Assembly: GCA_016860845.1 (NCBI GenBank)
Contig: BOKF01000032.1
Coordinates: 1-64,000 of the forward strand
Direction of reading: 5' to 3'
Length of the DNA stretch: 64,000 bases
From: Chloroflexota bacterium
GTDB lineage: Bacteria; Chloroflexota; Anaerolineae; 4572-78; J111
In this document: positions 35,753-45,272 of the stretch, in pieces
Numbering within the stretch: position 1 is the stretch's first letter
Layout of the letters: every line of letters starts with the position of its first letter
Notes under the pieces: model-generated
The model's input: the letters and a program-made list of their open reading frames with translations, nothing else
The model's database searches: none
Told to the model about the DNA's origin: nothing
Program-made: the position numbers and the translations under genes

Positions 35753-38644
35753 TTATTGGACTTCAAGCGCGGTCAACTGCCCTAACTCCAGCCAATCGCC
35801 CAGCGGCTGCCCCGTCTCATCCACCACCTGCACCTGCAAGCGGTAGGTTCCGGCCGGGAAATCGGCGGGAACCCATAGCGCGTGGTTGTCACGAACACGC
35901 TCGCCGGCCACCCACTGCGGCATCGGGTAGCGGCCAAACGAAGGGCGGCTGGTTTCAGTCAAGGGTACTGTATCATCGGCCGCCAGGAAGCGCAAACCAA
36001 CCTGGTAATCGGGGACAGGCGTTTCGACGGCCTCCCAAAACAGGCCGACTCGCAAAAAATCGCTGCGCTGGATGATCTCGCGTTCAGGCGTCGCACCCAA
36101 CAGGCAAAGATGAAGGCTGAGGGATGAGGGATGAAAATTAGCCGGCACATCTTCTGGGGGCTGACAAGCCTGCGGTGCTGGCCAGGCAATTCCCAATTCT
36201 GCCAGGGTAGGCCGGGTAGTTGGCCGGGTGACGGTCACGGGGAGGGGCAGGACATCGCTCCAACCCGGATCACCCCCTGTCACCACCGGCAGTCTGGCCC
36301 AGGTTGCCGGATCATACAACCCGGCTACCAGAAAGTAATCGCCCGGCGGAGTACCCGGCGGAGCCTGAACGGCATGTCTATCCTGGACAAAGCCCCACGG
36401 TTCCCACCGGCTGGCCGGCAGACTGCCGGGATGCAGGTTATCCTGTCCGGCAAAGAGGTGCTGCTGGTCGTCCACCAGTTGAGCCAGGGCGCTGTAAGGG
36501 GTGGTCAAGGGTTGGCGGGCCTGCCAGTACAGGGTCAGGTCGAAGGTTTGGCCGGAGGCGACTTGGGGTTGGTCGAGGTCATAGCCGAGCAGATTGACCT
36601 GCTGGCCGAAATTGACCTTGCGCGAGACCTTCGCTCCAGTTCCACGGGTCCCATCAAAAACTCGCTTGAGCGGGTTGTCGAAGCAATCCAGGTAAAGAGT
36701 TTTGGTCAAAAGGAAGGCCAGGGCCAAAGCCAGCAGCAGAGCAATTTGGGATGAACGGAAATCGGGAACTCTCTCCCCCTCCTCGTTCCCTTTAGGGATG
36801 AAGGGTGAGGGGTGAGGATGAAGATAGGCTATAAATCCCAGCCCAATTACTGCTGCCACTGCCAGGAGCGAGAGAACATTTGCGGCTTGTCGAAGCCGCG
36901 TCTCACCAAATTGGAGCAAAAGCCGGTGCTGGCCGGCCGGCATCGTTACCCCCAGCAGGCCCCGTTCGGTGACAGGGGCCAGGGGAGCCGGTTGGCCGTC
37001 TACCGTGGCTTGCCAGCCGGGAAAATAAAAGGTGTGGAAGACAGCCTGGTAAGGCTGGGGCGCGTCAATGGTCAGATCAGCCCGGTTGAAACTATAGGCC
37101 GCCGACTCAACCCTGGCGCCAGCCGGCAAATAGGCCTGATCCAGCCTCTCAATCGCTGCACCGGTTTGGTACAGCGGCTCCAGGGGCGACTCGTGGGGTG
37201 TTTGCTCCACCCAAATCGGCAGGTACTCGCCGAAGGAGGTCGTGCCAATCGCGCCGGTTGCCCGTTCGTAAGCCATCATGCCAGTCAGGGTCGGCGGAGC
37301 GGGCAGAGAGGCATAGTAACGGGGGTACAGGAGAGGAACGGCGCTAACAATGATCAGGCTTATGCCGCCAACGACAAAACCAAAACTCAAGCGGCCGGGC
37401 ATGGCAGCGCTGGCAGCGCCGGCCAGGATTGCCAGCAAAAAAGCGGTCACGCTCAAGAGCCGGTGCGGCTGCTGCACAAAGGCGATCAGGGGCAGCCGGT
37501 CCCACACGCCGACAGAGAGAGGCAGCATCATGAAAACGGCGACGACTAAACCGAGAGTTGCGAAGAGCAGAAGAGGCGAAGAGGCGAGGAGGCGAGGAGC
37601 AGCTTCCTGAGTTCCCTTGAGTTCCCCTGAAATCCTTTGTTTTAGCAGGCAGAAAAGGGTAGCCAACAGACCGATAGTCGCTAGCCCCACCTGAGCCAGG
37701 CCGAGGGTGAGAGGGTCGGGGGGGTTGAGCAGGCCGGTGTTGGCGGGCCTGGGTAACGAAAAAAGCTGGCCGAGGCTGACAAAGTTGGAACGGTAGTCGA
37801 AGTCGGGCGGAGTGATGACGCGCTGGACCTGTGCAGATTCCTTTTCCAGGGTAGCCGGCAGCCAAAAGAAGGCGGCGAGGGCTAAGCCGAGCGCCAAGGC
37901 CAGTCCGACACGAAACAGGGCCCCGGGCGTAAGGCGTCGGGCGTAAGGCGTAAAGAGCAATTCTATGACCAAGTAAAGGAGCAACAGCGGGAGAAAGAGC
38001 AGGTTGGAGATATTGTGCATAAGCAGGGCTGCACCAAAGGTCAAGGCAGCCAGAGACATATCCCACATTCTGTTTTGCCGGACCAAACGGCCAAAGGCCC
38101 AAAAAGCCAGGGGAAACAGCGCTCCTGCCCAAGTGACCGGCAGACTGCCCCGCGAAAAAAGATTAAACAGTTGGTAGGGCGCGTACACATAAGCCACCCC
38201 GGCCAGTGCCCCGGCTTTTGCTCCAAACCAATCTCTCACCAGGAGATAAATCCCGCTGCCTGCCACGAGCAGGGCTAATGCCCCGGAAGCATTGAACGCG
38301 CCAACCATTTCCAGCCCCATCAGGTGCAGTCCCTCGGTGAGATAGTAGGAAAGCGGCGCATAAAAGACAAAGAGGGGCAGGCCGTAGCCAAAGGCCAGGT
38401 CAGGCAGCCAGCGGGAAAAAAAGACGCCCTGGCGGATAAGCTGGTCCAGGGCGACAACGCGATACAAATGGAGCAGGCCATCGGCGCTGCGGGTCAGGGT
38501 AGGCTGGAAAAGCGGGGTGAGGGCCGGCAGGGTGAGCAGCCAGAGTAAAAGCAGGGGATAGAAGATAGAAGATAGAAGATAGAGCCTAAATCGTTTAGGC
38601 CGACCAACAGCGCCTATCTCTAGCTTAGATTTACCATTCTCCAT
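35753..38644 (-). CDS. Large polytopic membrane protein, PTPS-related/YfhO-like
   Basis: A 963-residue protein with about 12 hydrophobic helices in the first 640 residues, then a soluble beta-rich part. The N-terminal half (DGLLHLYRVVALDQLIRQG, GYGLPLFVFYAPLSYYLTEG) matches the membrane 6-pyruvoyl-tetrahydropterin-synthase-related family, relatives of GT-C glycosyltransferases. A role in surface glycan assembly is inferred, supported by the neighbouring glycoside hydrolases. Two stretches are repeat-derived: the N-terminus (LYLLSSIFYPLLL) and a loop near residues 335-360 (APRLLASSP). Confidence 0.7.
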   Translation of the reverse strand: MENGKSKLEIGAVGRPKRFRLYLLSSIFYPLLLLWLLTLPALTPLFQPTLTRSADGLLHLYRVVALDQLIRQGVFFSRWLPDLAFGYGLPLFVFYAPLSYYLTEGLHLMGLEMVGAFNASGALALLVAGSGIYLLVRDWFGAKAGALAGVAYVYAPYQLFNLFSRGSLPVTWAGALFPLAFWAFGRLVRQNRMWDMSLAALTFGAALLMHNISNLLFLPLLLLYLVIELLFTPYARRLTPGALFRVGLALALGLALAAFFWLPATLEKESAQVQRVITPPDFDYRSNFVSLGQLFSLPRPANTGLLNPPDPLTLGLAQVGLATIGLLATLFCLLKQRISGELKGTQEAAPRLLASSPLLLFATLGLVVAVFMMLPLSVGVWDRLPLIAFVQQPHRLLSVTAFLLAILAGAASAAMPGRLSFGFVVGGISLIIVSAVPLLYPRYYASLPAPPTLTGMMAYERATGAIGTTSFGEYLPIWVEQTPHESPLEPLYQTGAAIERLDQAYLPAGARVESAAYSFNRADLTIDAPQPYQAVFHTFYFPGWQATVDGQPAPLAPVTERGLLGVTMPAGQHRLLLQFGETRLRQAANVLSLLAVAAVIGLGFIAYLHPHPSPFIPKGNEEGERVPDFRSSQIALLLALALAFLLTKTLYLDCFDNPLKRVFDGTRGTGAKVSRKVNFGQQVNLLGYDLDQPQVASGQTFDLTLYWQARQPLTTPYSALAQLVDDQQHLFAGQDNLHPGSLPASRWEPWGFVQDRHAVQAPPGTPPGDYFLVAGLYDPATWARLPVVTGGDPGWSDVLPLPVTVTRPTTRPTLAELGIAWPAPQACQPPEDVPANFHPSSLSLHLCLLGATPEREIIQRSDFLRVGLFWEAVETPVPDYQVGLRFLAADDTVPLTETSRPSFGRYPMPQWVAGERVRDNHALWVPADFPAGTYRLQVQVVDETGQPLGDWLELGQLTALEVQ
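37562..37636. repeat. GAGGCGAA octamer array inside the membrane-protein gene
   Basis: Tandem GAGGCGAA/GAGGCGAG units with 8-base period followed by GAGTTCCC-type units. It is read in frame as APRLLASSPLL, the same peptide start as in the queA insertion. Confidence 0.7.
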
Positions 38645-38655
38645 CTACTATCTTC
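38554..38655. repeat. GATAGAA heptamer array over the start of the membrane-protein gene
   Basis: Four GATAGAA units at 38556-38583, a central GCCTAAA/TTTAGGC hairpin, and an inverse ATCTACTATCTTC arm after the start codon. The array encodes part of the first membrane helix. Confidence 0.7.
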
Positions 38656-38661
38656 AAGCTA

Positions 38662-40167
38662 CTAATTCTTCGGCATTGCCTGCAGGGCATAGTAGGCCGG
38701 TGCGGCGGTGAGTTCCGGGTAGGTGGGATAGACGATACTCCAATAAGTCTGCTCGTCTTGCAGCGTCCACTGGGGATCGGCTACGTAAATCAGGCTCATC
38801 ACACCAATCCAGGGCTGCCAATTGGCCTGGGCATACTGGTAGGCCCGGACAAAATATTGAGCTTGTTGTTCCGGGGTAACGGCATGCCACTTGTAGGGCG
38901 AGTCGGGGCGCGGATCAATTGTCCAACCAAACTCAAGCAGGACCACCTTCTTGTCGGCGTCGCCATTATTGACCATAATCGCCCGCACATCCTCGACGTG
39001 GCGGAAACAGTAAACCCGGCGCAGCTCTTCGGGGACGTTATTCTCCGGCTTGAAATCGCCGGGGTTAGCCAGGCCCGGCGTGCGAGCGACCTCCGCCGGA
39101 TCAGTTTCCGGCGGGGAGGCAAAACCGGCCCCATGAGCGCCCAGGGCGTCAAAGTAGGGCTTGGCCCCGGCGTCGTACATACCCTGAATATAGTGAGTAT
39201 CGGGCCGGGCCACGTCGTCGTTGCGGGTGGTAGGAGCCAGGCCGGCGCTGATGATGATCGGATAGGGGTCAACCGCTTTGATGGCCTGATAGGCGATTTT
39301 GAGCATCTCGGTGTATTCAGCCGGGCTGGGAGGACGATTGCCCCACTCGCGGGCCAGGTTTGGCTCGTTCCAGATTTGATAGGCATCAACCCGGCCTTTG
39401 TAGCGGGTTGCTACGGCGGCGGCAAAATCGGCAAAGTCCTGGAGGTTATTGGGTGGGCCAACTTCCGGGTAGCCGCCGCCGGCCCACTGCGGCTGCACCC
39501 CCAGGCGGGCAATCACTCTAAGGCCGTGGGCATCAATTTGATCCATGACCCGGTCGGTGCGCGCCCAATTGAAGTGGCCCTTTTCAGCGCCTTCGATTTC
39601 ACGCCAGGCAAATTCTTGTTTAACCCAGCGAAAGCCGGCATCCTGGACCAGCTTCAAATCCCGGTCGGCTATCTCCTCCTGCCAGAATAGAAAGACCTGC
39701 ATGCTATAATCAGGCGAACTCATCGTTACCGGGGCCGTGTTAAGCGGGGCGTTGACAGCCGCAGGGGCGGCCGGCGGTTCCGCGGGTGGAGGCGGGCTGG
39801 TTGGCTCTATGGTGGGAGGAATGGTTGCCGTAGGTGCAACCTGCGCTTGCGCCGCTACCGTTGGTGTGGGAGATTCGGCCGGCTGTTGAGCTACGGGCGT
39901 GGGGCCAGGCGGGGGAGAGATGGGGGTGTTTACCGGGGCGGCGGGCGTCTGCTGGGCAGAACCTTCTTCCGAAAAACGGACGACCTCATAGGTTGGGGTC
40001 GGCGTACCTTTCTTGGGCGGGCTGGGTTGATAGATGAAAATGGCATAGACAGCAAAAAGGGCAGCGCAAACAAGGGCAATGACAATAGCGCTCCCGCCGA
40101 TGATAGGCAATAATAGTAAAAAGTTAAACCCTTTCTTTTCGGGCTGGACGTTTCTCTGTTGGTACAT
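38662..40167 (-). CDS. Membrane-anchored glycoside hydrolase (clan A, GH39/GH5-like)
   Basis: A 501-residue protein: short cytoplasmic tail, one helix (FLLLLPIIGGSAIVIALVCAALF, about 15-45), a Pro/Thr/Ala-rich stalk (50-150) and an extracellular TIM barrel. Acid/base Glu 268 is in IWNEPNL and the probable nucleophile Glu 412 in VLLEFGW, the clan-A arrangement. The substrate is unknown, probably a beta-glycan. Paralogous to the C-terminal half of the next upstream gene. Confidence 0.8.
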   Translation of the reverse strand: MYQQRNVQPEKKGFNFLLLLPIIGGSAIVIALVCAALFAVYAIFIYQPSPPKKGTPTPTYEVVRFSEEGSAQQTPAAPVNTPISPPPGPTPVAQQPAESPTPTVAAQAQVAPTATIPPTIEPTSPPPPAEPPAAPAAVNAPLNTAPVTMSSPDYSMQVFLFWQEEIADRDLKLVQDAGFRWVKQEFAWREIEGAEKGHFNWARTDRVMDQIDAHGLRVIARLGVQPQWAGGGYPEVGPPNNLQDFADFAAAVATRYKGRVDAYQIWNEPNLAREWGNRPPSPAEYTEMLKIAYQAIKAVDPYPIIISAGLAPTTRNDDVARPDTHYIQGMYDAGAKPYFDALGAHGAGFASPPETDPAEVARTPGLANPGDFKPENNVPEELRRVYCFRHVEDVRAIMVNNGDADKKVVLLEFGWTIDPRPDSPYKWHAVTPEQQAQYFVRAYQYAQANWQPWIGVMSLIYVADPQWTLQDEQTYWSIVYPTYPELTAAPAYYALQAMPKN

Positions 40168-40259
40168 GCTTAAACCTTTACTCAGACAAAAGCCCAGGAC
40201 TAACTATGACCTTCACAGATGCTCTCACGTTTTTGACCATCAAATTCGATAAGGTGTTT

Positions 40260-40328
40260 GGAAGGTTGGAGGATTGGAAGGTTGGCTAGAGTCCTTTTTC
40301 CAGTCCTCCAGCCTTCCAAATCTTCCAA
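40260..40328. repeat. Inverted GGAAGGTT octamer array
   Basis: GGAAGGTT/GGAGGATT units with 8-base period, and complementary CCTCCAGCCTTCCAAATCTT on the right. Between the two glycoside hydrolase genes. Confidence 0.8.
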
Positions 40329-40426
40329 GTTATTACCAATTTTGAAAATCAAAACACATCAAATAGAGCTTCCAGGAAAGTCTTTAGTCTAGCCCCAGGC
40401 TTAATTTCACCCAATACCTATTTAAT

Positions 40427-43396
40427 TTACTTCGGCATCGTTGCCAGGGCATTGAAGGCCGGAGTGTTGAGAATACCGAAGTTAGCCAACTCGGTGCCGG
40501 CAGCAGTGACGCCGTAATCCAGGTTCCAGAGGAACATCGGCCCCACATAACCTGAACTCTTGGCCCACTGGTAGGCTTCGACGATCCATTTGGCCTGCTC
40601 TTCGGGCGTGTTGCTGGTGGCATACTCATAACCGGGCTGGGGATTGCCGGAAACAGCCCAGCCAAATTCGGTGGGGGAGATGCCTTTACCCCCGTCGCCA
40701 TTCTCTACCATGACCTGGCGGTACCCCTGCATGGTACCCAAGAAGCACCAACTGTGGTGACGATTGGTGAAAGTACCATGCCCTGGATCGGCCGCCGCTT
40801 CCTGAGGGGTTATCGTCTGCCAATCCCCCAGAGCCGGACACAGGTAACCCGAGGGGTGTGAACCCAATACGTCAAAGTAACCTTTGACCCCATTGGCATA
40901 CATGGCCCTGAGATAATCAATATCATCCATCGCCAAGTCGCCAACATTACCTGCCGGGGTCAGCGCGCCGCTGATAACAATCATGTCCGGGTTGACCGAT
41001 TTGATAGCCTGGTAAGAGAGCTGCAGAAGCTGGACATAGGCAGCAGGATTAATCCGGCCCTTGCCGCCAGCTTCATACCAAAGATTCTGCTCGTTCCAAA
41101 CCTCGATGGCAATAACCTTGCCCCGGTAACGGTCGGCGACACGAGCGACGGCCTCGGCATACTTGGCCGGGTCGGACGGCGGGCCTTCGACGCTTTTATC
41201 GTCATCGGGAGGTCTGGCCCAATCAGGGGCTTTGGGGATGCTGGCCATCACTTTGATGCCGTTAGCGGCATACGCCCCAATTACCTCATCCCAGAAACCC
41301 CAGGAGTAGCCTCCCGGCGAGGGTTCAAAGTCTTTCCAGGCCATCTGGAATTTGACCCAGTCAAAACCCATGGCTTTAAGGCTACCGATATTGGCGCTGG
41401 TATTACCGCGCGGGTCCACCTGAATGCCATAGCCAAACGGCACGTTGACCGAGGCAGCCGGAGGCGGCGCTGCCGGTTGGGGTTGGGCCGGAGCTTCCTG
41501 GGCCGGGGCGGCTTGCTGCTGAACGGGTTCGGGTGTAGGCTCCGGCGTTGGCGTGGCTTCCGGAGTGGGTGTCGGTTCGGGGGTAGGGCTGGGGGTGGGG
41601 GTCGGCGTAGCCACCAGCACGGCGACACTGCCGCGCGGGACCGCTCCGGCAGCATCCTGGCTGGAAGAAATAGCGGCCTCGACTTCATAAGAGCCGCCCG
41701 CTTCGGGGGCAGTCCACTTGTAGTTGGGGCTGCTCAAATCCACGATTTTTTCGTCAATGACCCCGCCATCCTGATTTTGCACCCGCCAGACGACCGAGTA
41801 CTGGCTCTCGACCGGCGGAATGACCAGATCCAGGAATTTGCGGATGACCCCCCAAATCTGGGCGTCATTCTTTTCATTCAATAGATTTTGGACGGCCACC
41901 CCCCGCAGATTGTACTGGGCCACAAATTGCAGCTTGCGGGCAATGCTGGCCGCATTTTCCAGATAAACGGTGCGTTGGGTGTTGTTACTGTCCAGGTAGG
42001 CAAACCAGTAGGTGCCGCTGTTGCTGTCAAATTGAATGCCGGTTGAGGCTTGCAGCCCGGCCAGGGTAAAGTCCACTTCCTGCCCCGGCGCGACAATATT
42101 CTGGCCGCCAACAATTGCCACTGAGCCAATCGGGTCCAGAGCTTGCTGGTAGGTGATGTCACGGGTCACGCCGTTCACCTGCTCGGTGCTCAGGGTCGAG
42201 AGCAGTAGTTGGATTTTGTAGCGGTTAACCTGTCCGACTGCCCAATTAAGCATCGCTTCCATCTGGCCGCCCTGGGTATAAGCTTTGGGGTCAGGGGAGG
42301 TTGGCACTTTTACCACATCGGCGATCCGGCCCAGGGCCTGCCAATCATAGGCGCCGGTGTTCCAATCTTCGGCTGAAACTTGCTGCGGCAGTTCGACCCG
42401 CACGGAGAGTTGTTTATTCTCAGGCAACGCTTCATCCAGTTGTCTGATGAACGCAGTTAACTCTTTCTGCAAATCGGGATTGACGCCGCGATAATCAATA
42501 TCAATCCCTTGATAAGCGTTACGCTGCACCAGGTCAACAATGGCCTCGATGTGCCGCTGGCGGGCCTCAGCGTCAATCAGCAAGTTGTCAATCAGATCAG
42601 ACCGAATAGAGCCATCGCTGCTCCAGTTACGAATAGAAGGGACGACGGTAAAAGAAGCATTTTGGATTTCGGGGGGCAGTGTACCCAGATCACCCATGAT
42701 TTTGCCATCGGCATCGAGGTACAGGCCCTGCGGATTGATTTCCACCAGGGTATCCTTGATGCTATCAGGCAGAGGCGTATTGGGCGCGTAATCCGTTGAG
42801 ACATTGGGGTTGATGGCATGGGTTTGCATAACCACAACCGAGGCCGGCAGAAAGTCCAGCTCCGACTCGATGACATCTTCGGTCAGGATTTTGCGGTTAG
42901 GCAGCCACTCCCAGGTGTCGCCCGTCCAGGCGTACAAATCTAACGTATTATAAGGTTCAGATTCGTTGGGGATCGGTACGGTCAGAACTACGGCTTCGGG
43001 AGAGGTCCCCTTGACCTGGATACGATAGAAAGGACTTTTCATCACCAGATTGGGGGGAATACTCTCGGCGGCAGTGAGGAGACTGTTCCCGGCCGAACCT
43101 TCCAAAAAGAGGCTGCGGGGAATCTGTTCTAGTTTGACCCGAAAGGAACGTTTGACCCCTTCCGGCAGAAATGTGATCTGGGTGCCATCGGGGTCCTGGA
43201 CCGCGCCGCCTTCCCGGCCAATGCTCTCGTAGCCAATGCTGAGCAGCCGGTCGGCCAGGGAAATTGGCGGCAGCAATAACGCGCTCAAAATGAGCAGCGG
43301 AATTAATACAAAGTTGATGACCACCCCGCCCACTCGACTCTCTAAAACCGACTCAAACGATTGCACGAGTGGATTTGATTTAGTGCTTGACGACAT
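40427..43396 (-). CDS. Membrane-anchored protein with GH18-like and GH39/GH5-like domains
   Basis: A 989-residue protein from ATG 43396; the open frame extends 28 codons but those look non-coding. Order: transmembrane helix (about 23-45), a beta-sandwich region (55-195), a GH18/YaaH-like barrel (about 210-510), a beta domain, a Pro/Thr/Glu linker, and a clan-A hydrolase barrel with acid/base Glu 769 (VWNEQNL) and nucleophile Glu 910 (PTEFGW). In the GH18-like part the DxxDxDxE motif reads YQGIDIDYRG, so the catalytic Glu is Arg 303 and the first Asp is Gln. Likely a surface glycan binder plus hydrolase. Confidence 0.78.
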   Translation of the reverse strand: MSSSTKSNPLVQSFESVLESRVGGVVINFVLIPLLILSALLLPPISLADRLLSIGYESIGREGGAVQDPDGTQITFLPEGVKRSFRVKLEQIPRSLFLEGSAGNSLLTAAESIPPNLVMKSPFYRIQVKGTSPEAVVLTVPIPNESEPYNTLDLYAWTGDTWEWLPNRKILTEDVIESELDFLPASVVVMQTHAINPNVSTDYAPNTPLPDSIKDTLVEINPQGLYLDADGKIMGDLGTLPPEIQNASFTVVPSIRNWSSDGSIRSDLIDNLLIDAEARQRHIEAIVDLVQRNAYQGIDIDYRGVNPDLQKELTAFIRQLDEALPENKQLSVRVELPQQVSAEDWNTGAYDWQALGRIADVVKVPTSPDPKAYTQGGQMEAMLNWAVGQVNRYKIQLLLSTLSTEQVNGVTRDITYQQALDPIGSVAIVGGQNIVAPGQEVDFTLAGLQASTGIQFDSNSGTYWFAYLDSNNTQRTVYLENAASIARKLQFVAQYNLRGVAVQNLLNEKNDAQIWGVIRKFLDLVIPPVESQYSVVWRVQNQDGGVIDEKIVDLSSPNYKWTAPEAGGSYEVEAAISSSQDAAGAVPRGSVAVLVATPTPTPSPTPEPTPTPEATPTPEPTPEPVQQQAAPAQEAPAQPQPAAPPPAASVNVPFGYGIQVDPRGNTSANIGSLKAMGFDWVKFQMAWKDFEPSPGGYSWGFWDEVIGAYAANGIKVMASIPKAPDWARPPDDDKSVEGPPSDPAKYAEAVARVADRYRGKVIAIEVWNEQNLWYEAGGKGRINPAAYVQLLQLSYQAIKSVNPDMIVISGALTPAGNVGDLAMDDIDYLRAMYANGVKGYFDVLGSHPSGYLCPALGDWQTITPQEAAADPGHGTFTNRHHSWCFLGTMQGYRQVMVENGDGGKGISPTEFGWAVSGNPQPGYEYATSNTPEEQAKWIVEAYQWAKSSGYVGPMFLWNLDYGVTAAGTELANFGILNTPAFNALATMPK

Positions 43397-43591
43397 ACTT
43401 AATTCGTCTTCTCCTTTCCTACAAAACAAGGACGATGCCTGGAGGCTGAAAGCAGGGTTGGTTGTTCCCGGAACCAACACCTTCGCCTGTCGCTAGAAGG
43501 CCCTAAGTATAATAAAAAAAGAAAAAAAGGGAAATAAAGCAGGTAGCAGATAAAATACGACCGCTGATAGCGGACCGCCGACCGCCGAGAG

Positions 43592-44506
43592 TTACATTTG
43601 CACAACCAGCAATCTGTCCAAACCGGCCAAGTCCTGTTTTATTTGGATATTGGCTTTAGGAAAACAGGATTGGGCCAGTTGAAAGACCGCCTGCCCTTGC
43701 CGGGATCCAATTTCGACCAGCAAACTGCCGCCAGGCGCTAATTTTTCTCCGGCCTGGAGCAAGAGCCGCCGGATTACTTCCAGGCCATCCGGCCCCCCGT
43801 CGAGAGCCAAGCGTGGTTCGTATTTGCTTACCTCCGGCATAGCGGCCGCTAGCTCCGGCTGGCTAACATAGGGTGGATTGCTGACAATTAAATCAACCGG
43901 TTCAACTACCGGATCCAGTAAGTCACCGGACAAAAAAGTAATTCTATCGGCTACGGCATGCCGTTCGGCATTTTGCCAGGCCAGACGCAGCGCTTCGGGA
44001 GAAGTGTCAATGGCAATAATCAAAGCATCGGACAGATGTTTGGCCAGGGCAACCGCAATGCAACCGCTACCCGTACCAACATCGGCAATTGTGAATTGTG
44101 AATTGTGAATATTAAATTGTGAACTGGCGGGCATCGTTTCAGAATCGTAAATCGTAAATCGTAAATCGTAAATCTCCAGTGCGGTTTCAACCAGCAGTTC
44201 CGTTTCCGGACGGGGAATAAGGACATGGGGATTGACCTGGAACTCCAGGCCAAAAAATTCCTTGTGCCCGACAAGATAGGCCACCGGGTCGTGCTGCTCC
44301 CGGCGGCGGAGCAGTTCCTCGAACTGCTTAATTTGGTTTTCGTCCAGGAGATCGGAGAGGTGAAGATAAAGCCAGGTCCGCTCCCGGCCCAGGCTGTGGG
44401 CCAGGAGCACTTCGGCATCGAGCCGAGGGGTATCGCAGCCGGCGGTGGAGAGATGATGAATGGCTTTTTGTAAAGTATTGCCAAGTGAAGTCACGTTACT
44501 TATCAC
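43592..44506 (-). CDS. prmC: Release factor glutamine methyltransferase, with repeat insertion
   Basis: Methylates the GGQ glutamine of release factors. The 304 residues have the helical N-domain, then a SAM Rossmann core with VGTGSGCIAVALAK and catalytic NPPYVSQPE. Just before motif I, about 25 extra residues (IYDLRFTIYD, NIHNSQFTIADV) are read from TCGTAAA and GTGAATT heptamer arrays. prfA, encoding the substrate, lies one gene away. Confidence 0.92.
   Translation of the reverse strand: MISNVTSLGNTLQKAIHHLSTAGCDTPRLDAEVLLAHSLGRERTWLYLHLSDLLDENQIKQFEELLRRREQHDPVAYLVGHKEFFGLEFQVNPHVLIPRPETELLVETALEIYDLRFTIYDSETMPASSQFNIHNSQFTIADVGTGSGCIAVALAKHLSDALIIAIDTSPEALRLAWQNAERHAVADRITFLSGDLLDPVVEPVDLIVSNPPYVSQPELAAAMPEVSKYEPRLALDGGPDGLEVIRRLLLQAGEKLAPGGSLLVEIGSRQGQAVFQLAQSCFPKANIQIKQDLAGLDRLLVVQM
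44085..44176. repeat. Two heptamer arrays inside prmC
   Basis: GTGAATT x3-4 (44091-44132 region) and TCGTAAA x4 (44144-44174), each with exact 7-base period. Read in frame through prmC. Confidence 0.85.
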
Positions 44507-44586
44507 ATCTCTTTTAATTTCTGTAATTCCTTACCTCGTTTCTCCATCCACTTCAAGTCTTTCTCAAATTGTCCGGCCGCCTGGCG

Positions 44587-45144
44587 CTAGAGGGGTGTCC
44601 AGCCGGTCTGCTTCGCCCACTCTTGTGCCGCATCCCAAATTAGATCGTAAACAGGGTCCTTGATGTCGTAATAAGTATCTTCATCTTCCGCGTGCCGTTT
44701 TACAAGTTCGCGTTTGATTAGCTCGATTGTTCTAGCCGACTTTGGATGAGCACGCAGATAGTCCCGAAACAGCAAGGCATATCGCTGATTAGGGTTGCCG
44801 TGGATACGCACATGTACATAGACACGACGCTGTCCTGGGGGTTGACTGAAGGTAAACTTCGCCCATAACTTGGGATTGTCGTCTTCATCAAGGGGCACAT
44901 GATCGTGCGTGAATGCCTCAAACCAAAAGTATCCCGCGTCAACAAGCCTTTGCTTAACTTCTGGCGTTAGCTCTCGAACGGTCACTTGAATATCAATGAT
45001 GTCTTTCGCACCGAGACCTGGAACTGAAGTTGATCCAATATGATCAACACGCATGGCTAAAGACCCTAGTATCTCTAGAAGAGACAACCGTAGCACTTCA
45101 AACTCTTTGGGCCACAGTGGGTTGTAGTCGTTAATGACGATCAT
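44587..45144 (-). CDS. GrpB-family nucleotidyltransferase-like protein
   Basis: A 185-residue GrpB/UPF0157 protein: INDYNPLWPKEFEVL, the nucleotidyltransferase-like RVDHIGSTSVPGLGAKDIIDIQ and PGQRRVYVHVRIHGNP. The family's function is unresolved, though the fold is nucleotidyltransferase-like. ATG 45144 is used; a TTG 8 codons upstream is possible. It separates prfA from prmC, which are usually adjacent, and its sequence is more AT-rich than theirs. Confidence 0.85.
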   Translation of the reverse strand: MIVINDYNPLWPKEFEVLRLSLLEILGSLAMRVDHIGSTSVPGLGAKDIIDIQVTVRELTPEVKQRLVDAGYFWFEAFTHDHVPLDEDDNPKLWAKFTFSQPPGQRRVYVHVRIHGNPNQRYALLFRDYLRAHPKSARTIELIKRELVKRHAEDEDTYYDIKDPVYDLIWDAAQEWAKQTGWTPL

Positions 45145-45181
45145 ATCAACATCGTAATTGATGACCAAATTCGGTAATATA

Positions 45182-45240
45182 TTTGGAGGAATGGAAGATG
45201 GGAGGCTACTTATCCAGCCCTCCAGCCTTCCACTCTTCCA
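45182..45240. repeat. Inverted GGAATGGAAG-type array
   Basis: GGAGGAATGGAAGATGG on the left, CCAGCCCTCCAGCCTTCCACTCTTCC on the right in complementary units. Same unit family as 5801 and 40260. Confidence 0.7.
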
Positions 45241-45272
45241 GGTTCATTACCGATTCTGAAAATCAAATCTCA

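Noticed and set aside
37344..38132. 262-codon frame on - inside the large membrane-protein gene
   Set aside because: Alternate frame of the same strand with Pro/Arg/Leu-rich composition; the 963-residue frame has real membrane-protein structure.
44085..44176. Tandem repeats as a CRISPR array
   Set aside because: Units are 7 bases with no unique spacers; no cas genes anywhere in the window.
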